In this document: positions 59,753 through 64,000 of the stretch, piece after piece
Numbering within the stretch: position 1 is the stretch's first letter
Layout: each line of letters starts with the position of its first letter
Source: Massilia aquatica
Lineage (GTDB): Bacteria > Pseudomonadota > Gammaproteobacteria > Burkholderiales > Burkholderiaceae_D
Direction of reading: 5' to 3'
DNA length: 64,000 nucleotides
Assembly (NCBI RefSeq): GCF_011682045.1
Contig: NZ_VVIW01000002.1
Location: forward strand, 372,001 to 436,000
The notes under the pieces: generated by a model
What the model saw: only the letters and a program-made list of their open reading frames with translations
What the model was told of the DNA's origin: nothing
The model's database searches: none
Position numbers and translations under genes: made by a program

Positions 59753-60073
59753 ATGGCATGGATCTATTTGTTCGTTGCGGGTTTGCTGGAAGTGGGCTGG
59801 GCGGTCGGCCTGAAATACACGCATGGTTTTTCGCGCCTGGTGCCCTCGGTACTGACCCTGGCCGCCATGTCCGGCAGCGTCGGCATGCTTGGCCTTGCGC
59901 TGCGCCACCTGCCGCTGGGGACCGCCTACGCCATCTGGACCGGCATCGGCACGGTCGGCACGGCGATCTTCGGCATGCTGGTGCTGGGCGAACCGGCCGG
60001 CGCCATGCGCCTTGGCTGCATCGCCCTGATCGTCGCCGGTATCCTCGGGCTCAAACTGCTCTCGCCGGGCTGA
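59753..60073 (+). CDS. gdx: Guanidinium exporter (SMR family, Gdx/SugE)
   Basis: 106 residues from the ATG at 59753. Four membrane helices; the essential glutamate is E13 in [21 protein letters not shown], the Gdx-type sequence rather than Emr[15 protein letters not shown] in helix 3 and [25 protein letters not shown] in helix 4 complete the family pattern. Works as an antiparallel dimer exchanging guanidinium for protons. Control by the guanidine-II riboswitch just upstream makes the function secure. Confidence 0.96.
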   Translation: MAWIYLFVAGLLEVGWAVGLKYTHGFSRLVPSVLTLAAMSGSVGMLGLALRHLPLGTAYAIWTGIGTVGTAIFGMLVLGEPAGAMRLGCIALIVAGILGLKLLSPG

Positions 60074-60170
60074 TACGCCGGCGTTCTCGATGGTGCTCCT
60101 GTGCCAATTTCGCCGCAGCGCCGCCGCCGCCGCACAAGACAAGTGAGCCATCCGGGCGTATGCTGGTGAC

Positions 60171-61103
60171 ATGAAAACGATTTCCATCATCGACTCCCAT
60201 ACCGGCGGCGAACCGACCCGCCTGCTCATCGACGGCGGCCCGGACCTGGGCAGCGGGCCGCTGGCCGAACGGCGCGAGCGCTTCCGGCGCGACTTCGACC
60301 ATGTGCGTTCGGCCGTCGTGTGCGAGCCGCGCGGCTCCGATGTGCTGGTCGGCGCGCTGCTGTGCGAGCCGTTCGCGCCCGGCTGCGTGGCCGGCGTCAT
60401 CTTCTTCAATAACGTGGCCTACCTCGGCATGTGCGGGCACGGCATGATAGGGGTGGTGGTCTCGCTCGCGTTCATGGGGCGCATTGGGCCGGGGCGGCAC
60501 CGCATCGATACGCCGGTCGGCGTGGTCGAAGCCGAGCTGCATGAGGACGGATCGGTCACCATCGACAACGTGGCCTCGTACCGCACGCGCCACGCGGTCA
60601 CCGTGCAGGTGGACGGCATTGGCGCGGTGACCGGCGACGTGGCCTGGGGCGGCAACTGGTTTTTCCTGGTCTCCGGCCATGGCCTGGCGCTGCACCGCAC
60701 CAACGTCGACGCGCTCACCGCCTACTGCGTGGCGCTGCGCGATGCGCTGGAGGCGAACGGCGTCAGCGGCGACGATGGCGCCCTGATCGATCATATCGAA
60801 CTGTTCGCTCCATCGACCACGGGCGCCGACAGCCAGAGTTTCGTGCTCTGTCCCGGCAAGGCCTACGACCGCTCGCCCTGCGGCACCGGCACCAGCGCCA
60901 AGCTGGCCTGCCTGGCGGCCGACGGCAAACTGGCCGAACACGTGCAATGGCGCCAGGAGAGCATCATCGGCAGCGTGTTCGAGGCTTCGTACCGCTACGA
61001 CGGCGAGCGCATCATGCCGAGCATTCGCGGCAAGGCCTGGGTCAACGCCAGCGCGCAGCTGCTGTTCGACGAGAGCGACCCGTTCGTGTGGGGCATTCGC
61101 TGA
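60171..61103 (+). CDS. Proline racemase family, probable 4-hydroxyproline 2-epimerase
   Basis: 310 residues. Two catalytic cysteines are present: in [11 protein letters not shown] (~residue 87) and [14 protein letters not shown] (~residue 236), the pair that defines proline racemase/hydroxyproline epimerase rather than dehydratase. [11 protein letters not shown] starts the protein as in the family. It would convert trans-4-hydroxy-L-proline to cis-4-hydroxy-D-proline or racemise a related substrate. The other hydroxyproline-pathway genes are not adjacent, so the exact substrate is not settled. Confidence 0.9.
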   Translation: MKTISIIDSHTGGEPTRLLIDGGPDLGSGPLAERRERFRRDFDHVRSAVVCEPRGSDVLVGALLCEPFAPGCVAGVIFFNNVAYLGMCGHGMIGVVVSLAFMGRIGPGRHRIDTPVGVVEAELHEDGSVTIDNVASYRTRHAVTVQVDGIGAVTGDVAWGGNWFFLVSGHGLALHRTNVDALTAYCVALRDALEANGVSGDDGALIDHIELFAPSTTGADSQSFVLCPGKAYDRSPCGTGTSAKLACLAADGKLAEHVQWRQESIIGSVFEASYRYDGERIMPSIRGKAWVNASAQLLFDESDPFVWGIR

Positions 61104-61116
61104 GCCGCCCCGGTGC

Positions 61117-62097
61117 TTACTCGGTAAAGCGCTCGAAGTCGGTATTGGCGCGGGTCAGGTAGTACCACTCCGAGTTCGGCCCCGCGTTCACATCGGGGAA
61201 CAGGATCTTGCCATCGAAGTCGGCCAGTACCGGGGTGCCGTCGGTGCGCATGCCGATTTGCTCGCCTTTGGCCACCGGGTCGAAACTGGCCCACACGCGC
61301 GAGAACTGGTCGCCGGCGTCGAGTTTATCGTGCACCACCACCATCGACAGTGCTTCCATCTGGTCGAGCGCGATCGGTTCCGGCTGCGGTGCCTCGATCA
61401 GGCCGAGGAAGGCCAGTGTATTGACGATGGCGCGGTAGCCCACGTCGGGCGCGGCCGGGTCGAGGTGCTGGCCGCATTCGAGCGTGAGCGCGTAGCCGCC
61501 GGTGCTGCGCATGTATTCGGTGGTGCCCATCCCGTAGCGCAGTACCAGGTCGAGGGTCGAGGCGTCGCCGCTTTTCAGGCGCCGCTGCACGCCCTGGCCA
61601 TAGGTGGCCAGCCAGCCGTCGACAAAACGGCGCACGCCCAGGCGGCGCGCCAGTGCGCGCTCCTGTTCGGCGTGGCGGAACGGTTGCAGGGTGCCGTCGT
61701 TGTTGCGCGGGCCGACCATGACGAAGGGCTGGCTTTGCGCATTGAAGGAGTGCAAGTCGAGCAGGACATCGTGCTGCCCGAGCAGGGGGCACAGCCAGTT
61801 GGCGACGCGGTCTTCGAAGTCCTGCGGCTGTGGATTGGGGAACAGGTTGCGGTTCAGGTTACGCTCGCCCGAGCGCTGGTTCAGCGCGTAGGCGAGGGGA
61901 TTGGTCACCGGGACAAAGGTCACGCTGCCGGCCGCCACGTGCAGCGCGCCGCTGTCGATTTCTTCGATTACGCGCAGGATCGCCTTGGTGCCGCAGGTTT
62001 CGTTGCCATGCACGGCGCCGGTGACGATCAGGCGCGGGCCGGCGCCAAGGCCGGTGTAGTTGATCGATTTGAATTGCAGCTCGCGTGCGGTGGTCAT
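61117..62097 (-). CDS. Succinylglutamate desuccinylase/aspartoacylase family hydrolase
   Basis: 326 residues. Zinc site: H and E in VTGAVHGNETCGTKA (~residues 27-37) and the third ligand in LLDLHSF (~113); RNLNRNLFP is the substrate arginine loop. The C-terminal beta domain (GEQIGMRTDGTPVLADFDGKIL) is that of the AstE/AspA-like M14 subgroup. Hydrolyses an N-acyl amino acid; which one is not evident and no arginine-succinyltransferase genes are nearby. Converges with the epimerase gene 13 bases away. Confidence 0.88.
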   Translation of the reverse strand: MTTARELQFKSINYTGLGAGPRLIVTGAVHGNETCGTKAILRVIEEIDSGALHVAAGSVTFVPVTNPLAYALNQRSGERNLNRNLFPNPQPQDFEDRVANWLCPLLGQHDVLLDLHSFNAQSQPFVMVGPRNNDGTLQPFRHAEQERALARRLGVRRFVDGWLATYGQGVQRRLKSGDASTLDLVLRYGMGTTEYMRSTGGYALTLECGQHLDPAAPDVGYRAIVNTLAFLGLIEAPQPEPIALDQMEALSMVVVHDKLDAGDQFSRVWASFDPVAKGEQIGMRTDGTPVLADFDGKILFPDVNAGPNSEWYYLTRANTDFERFTE

Positions 62098-62184
62098 GGT
62101 CTGGACGGTCCTGTGGATTGGTGGTCGTCTATTTTAGCGGACAATCGCTGGCGCCTGCCGGCGGCCCATGGCATCATCTGGCGC

Positions 62185-63306
62185 ATGAAAAATCCCACCT
62201 CCACAGCGCGCATCGAAGGCATGGACACGCTGCGCGCGCTGGCCGTCACCCTGGTCGTGCTGCACCACTACGTGCTGTTCGTCAGCCGCGCCGATACCTT
62301 CGGCTGGGTGGGGAGAATCGGCTGGATCGGGGTGGACCTGTTTTTCGCCTTGTCCGGTTACCTGATCGGCAACCAGATCTTCGCCGCCATGCGTTCGCCG
62401 CGCGCGTTTTCGCTGGCGCGCTTCTACGGCCGGCGCGCGCTGCGCACCTTGCCGGTGTTTTACGTGATGCTGGCGATTTACTACTGTTCGCCGTGGTTCC
62501 GGGCCGGCCTGGAACTGCCGCCGCTGTGGCGCTTCCTGACCTTCACGCAAAATATCAACCTGGCGCCGGGCACCGCGTTTTCGCACGCCTGGTCGCTGTG
62601 CATCGAGGAGCAGTTCTATCTGGTGCTGCCGGCGCTGGCCCTGGCGATCGCCTCGCTGCGCGGGTCCCTGCGCTGGAGCTGGGGCGCCATTGCGGTCGCC
62701 ATCGTGGCCGGCATGCTGGTGCGCGCAACGATCTGGCGCGAGCTGGTCGTCGGCCATCCTCACGGTTCGCGCAACTACTACCAGTATATTTATTACTCGA
62801 CCTTGTGCCGCTTCGATGAACTGGTGGCCGGCGTGGCGCTGGCGCTGCTGAAGAACTTTCACCCGCGCCAGTGGCGCAGCTTGACCTCGAACGGCAACCT
62901 GGCCTGCGGCGCCGGCATGGCGCTGCTCGGACTGGCGATCTGGCTGTTCCTCGACGAGCGCCAGGGATTCGGCGTGACGGTGTTCGGCTACCCGCTGCTG
63001 GCGCTGGGCTTTGCGCTGCTGATCGTGGCGGCCCTGAGCCGCGATTCGCTGCTGCGCACCACGCGCGTACCGGGTGCGGCCAGCATGGCGCTATGGTCGT
63101 ATGCGATCTACCTGACGCACAAGCAGGTGTGCATCCTGGCCGCCACCCCGCTCAGGGAGCACGGCTACGGGGCCGGCTCGCCGGTCGCCATCGGCACCAT
63201 GCTGGCGCTGTCGGTATTGTCTGGATGGGTGCTGTACCGTTGCGTGGAGCGGCCGTTCATGGCAGTGCGCGCGCGCTACCTGCCGACCAATTTCAAGCCG
63301 CTCTGA
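62185..63306 (+). CDS. Acyltransferase 3 family membrane protein
   Basis: 373 residues from the ATG at 62185; the longer open frame to 61258 is antisense to the hydrolase gene and is not coding. Ten or so membrane helices. Motifs: GMDTLRALAVTLVVLHHY with the active-site histidine, GWIGVDLFFALSGYLIG, RRALRTLPVFY, and AWSLCIEEQFYLVLP. OafA-type enzymes O-acetylate surface polysaccharides or other sugars at the inner membrane. No glycan genes nearby to suggest the acceptor. Its end overlaps the next, convergent gene by 31 bases. Confidence 0.92.
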   Translation: MKNPTSTARIEGMDTLRALAVTLVVLHHYVLFVSRADTFGWVGRIGWIGVDLFFALSGYLIGNQIFAAMRSPRAFSLARFYGRRALRTLPVFYVMLAIYYCSPWFRAGLELPPLWRFLTFTQNINLAPGTAFSHAWSLCIEEQFYLVLPALALAIASLRGSLRWSWGAIAVAIVAGMLVRATIWRELVVGHPHGSRNYYQYIYYSTLCRFDELVAGVALALLKNFHPRQWRSLTSNGNLACGAGMALLGLAIWLFLDERQGFGVTVFGYPLLALGFALLIVAALSRDSLLRTTRVPGAASMALWSYAIYLTHKQVCILAATPLREHGYGAGSPVAIGTMLALSVLSGWVLYRCVERPFMAVRARYLPTNFKPL

Positions 63307-63755
63307 TGGGGCACGGCGTCGATCACGCCGAATGCGGCCGCGCTGTCGCCCAGGAAGTCGAGTACGGCGCGCGGGTCGCCTTCGTTCACTTCAATGGCGG
63401 CGCGCAGGCCGGGCAGGGCATCTTTGGTGTACGGGCTGCGGTAGGCGCTGATCAGCAGCGCGACCAGGTCGAGCGGCTGGCCGCCGTGCTGCACGCGGCT
63501 GCCGATCATGCCCAGGATGACCCTTTGCATGTCGGGCGTGGGGTTGGCGATGTGCGAGAAAATCATCGGCGTGTTGGCGATTTTTTCGCACACGGCGCGC
63601 TCGATCTGGTCCGGCTTGAGGTCGGACGCGATGTCGAAATGCGCGCCGCTCCAGTGGGTGCGCGCGTGCGCGTGCCCGGGAGGGAAGGAGTCGAGGGTGT
63701 CGAAGCCGCACACGCGGCTCACGTAGGCCAGGGCCTGGGTCAGGATTGGGAACAT
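63276..63755 (-). CDS. Conserved hypothetical protein
   Basis: 159 residues from the ATG at 63755 (MFPILTQALAYVSRVCGF); a start 18 bases upstream is possible. Soluble, mixed alpha/beta, no signal peptide, with FDTLDSFPPGHAHARTHWSGAHFDIASDL near the N-terminus. I do not recognise a family. Its last 31 bases overlap the convergent acyltransferase gene. Confidence 0.68.
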   Translation of the reverse strand: MFPILTQALAYVSRVCGFDTLDSFPPGHAHARTHWSGAHFDIASDLKPDQIERAVCEKIANTPMIFSHIANPTPDMQRVILGMIGSRVQHGGQPLDLVALLISAYRSPYTKDALPGLRAAIEVNEGDPRAVLDFLGDSAAAFGVIDAVPHQSGLKLVGR

Positions 63756-63806
63756 CCCTCCAGTGTAGCGCAAGATGTTCTCCTTGTGGTTGCGCGGGCC
63801 AGTGCC

Positions 63807-64000
63807 TCAGGCGCTTGCGTGCGCCGCCCCAAAGTGCCCGGCGCGGAAGTCCTCGACCGCCTGGAACACCTCTGCCTGGGTATTCATCACGAACGGGCCG
63901 TATTGGGCGATCGGTTCGTTCAGCGGGCGCCCGGCGATCAGGATCAGGCGACTGTCCTGGGCGGCCATGATGCGCACGCCGTCGGCCTGCGCCGCATTCG
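63807..64000 (-). CDS. Pirin family protein, C-terminal end (continues past the window)
   Basis: Stop TGA at 63809-63807; the frame is open to the window edge, so only the last ~64 residues are present and the start lies outside. IMAAQDSRLILIAGRPLNEPIAQYGPFVMNTQAE is the conserved C-terminal cupin strand set of pirins. Pirins are iron-binding bicupins; some are quercetinases, others transcription cofactors. Family assignment is firm, the function of this copy is not. Confidence 0.87.
   Translation of the reverse strand, partial: NAAQADGVRIMAAQDSRLILIAGRPLNEPIAQYGPFVMNTQAEVFQAVEDFRAGHFGAAHASA

Noticed and set aside
61258-62184. Long upstream extension of the acyltransferase frame
   Set aside because: It is antisense to the AstE-family gene, whose zinc motifs are intact; the acyltransferase homology starts only at 62185.

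Overview
This 64 kb window is high-GC DNA of a betaproteobacterium, most likely Oxalobacteraceae (Massilia/Duganella/Janthinobacterium type). The lineage is an inference from gene content: a cbb3 oxidase cluster with FNR control, a DUF4402 chaperone-usher locus, an FxDxF-type PEP-CTERM protein, and a TonB receptor/YfiR/CHASE8-kinase operon. There is no rRNA, CRISPR array, prophage or complete insertion sequence. One tRNA-Arg(ACG) is present.

Region 1 (1-16.8 kb) is a microaerobic respiration island. After the tail of a Pat-type protein acetyltransferase and a small secreted protein come an Aer-like PAS chemoreceptor, hemN, a TauE/SafE-like membrane protein, the copper ATPase ccoI, ccoS, ccoNOQP, ccoG, ccoH and two small membrane proteins. 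A convergent fnr gene and an rhlE-type helicase follow. Three FNR boxes (before the chemoreceptor, hemN and ccoN) share extended flanks and the same distance to a -10-like hexamer. This suggests one oxygen-responsive regulon covering aerotaxis, anaerobic heme synthesis and the high-affinity oxidase.

Region 2 (16.8-39 kb) holds cell-surface and signalling genes: an outer-membrane barrel, a DUF885 protein, a four-gene DUF4402 pilus locus on the minus strand, a LytS/LytTR pair, a type II NADH dehydrogenase, a NarX-like kinase, a REC-kinase-REC hybrid, a PleD-like diguanylate cyclase, a PAS/GAF hybrid kinase overlapping a MetE-like gene, and a PAS-REC protein. Palindromic repeat elements occur at 19.7, 27.5, 32.2 and 37.8 kb.

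Region 3 (39-49 kb) has a lower-GC AbiE-like toxin-antitoxin pair, a candidate small RNA, the TonB receptor/YfiR/hybrid kinase operon, a PEP-CTERM protein, the tRNA, an SRPBCC-YceI pair, and an ene-reductase with its ArsR regulator.

Region 4 (49.4-59.7 kb) is the least familiar part. Three very large paralogous proteins combine a strand-rich N-terminal domain, TPR-like helices and many repeats resembling DUF4116. Each of the two loci sits divergently from a nearly identical ArsR gene, so an arsR/solenoid unit has apparently been duplicated. One copy carries a frameshift near its start. In the other, a second module is cut in two by a single in-frame stop. No function is known to me.

Region 5 (59.6-64 kb) has a guanidine-II (mini-ykkC) riboswitch ahead of the guanidinium exporter gene gdx/sugE, then a proline racemase-family epimerase, an AstE/aspartoacylase-family hydrolase, an acyltransferase-3 protein, a hypothetical protein and the C-terminal end of a pirin gene that runs off the window.
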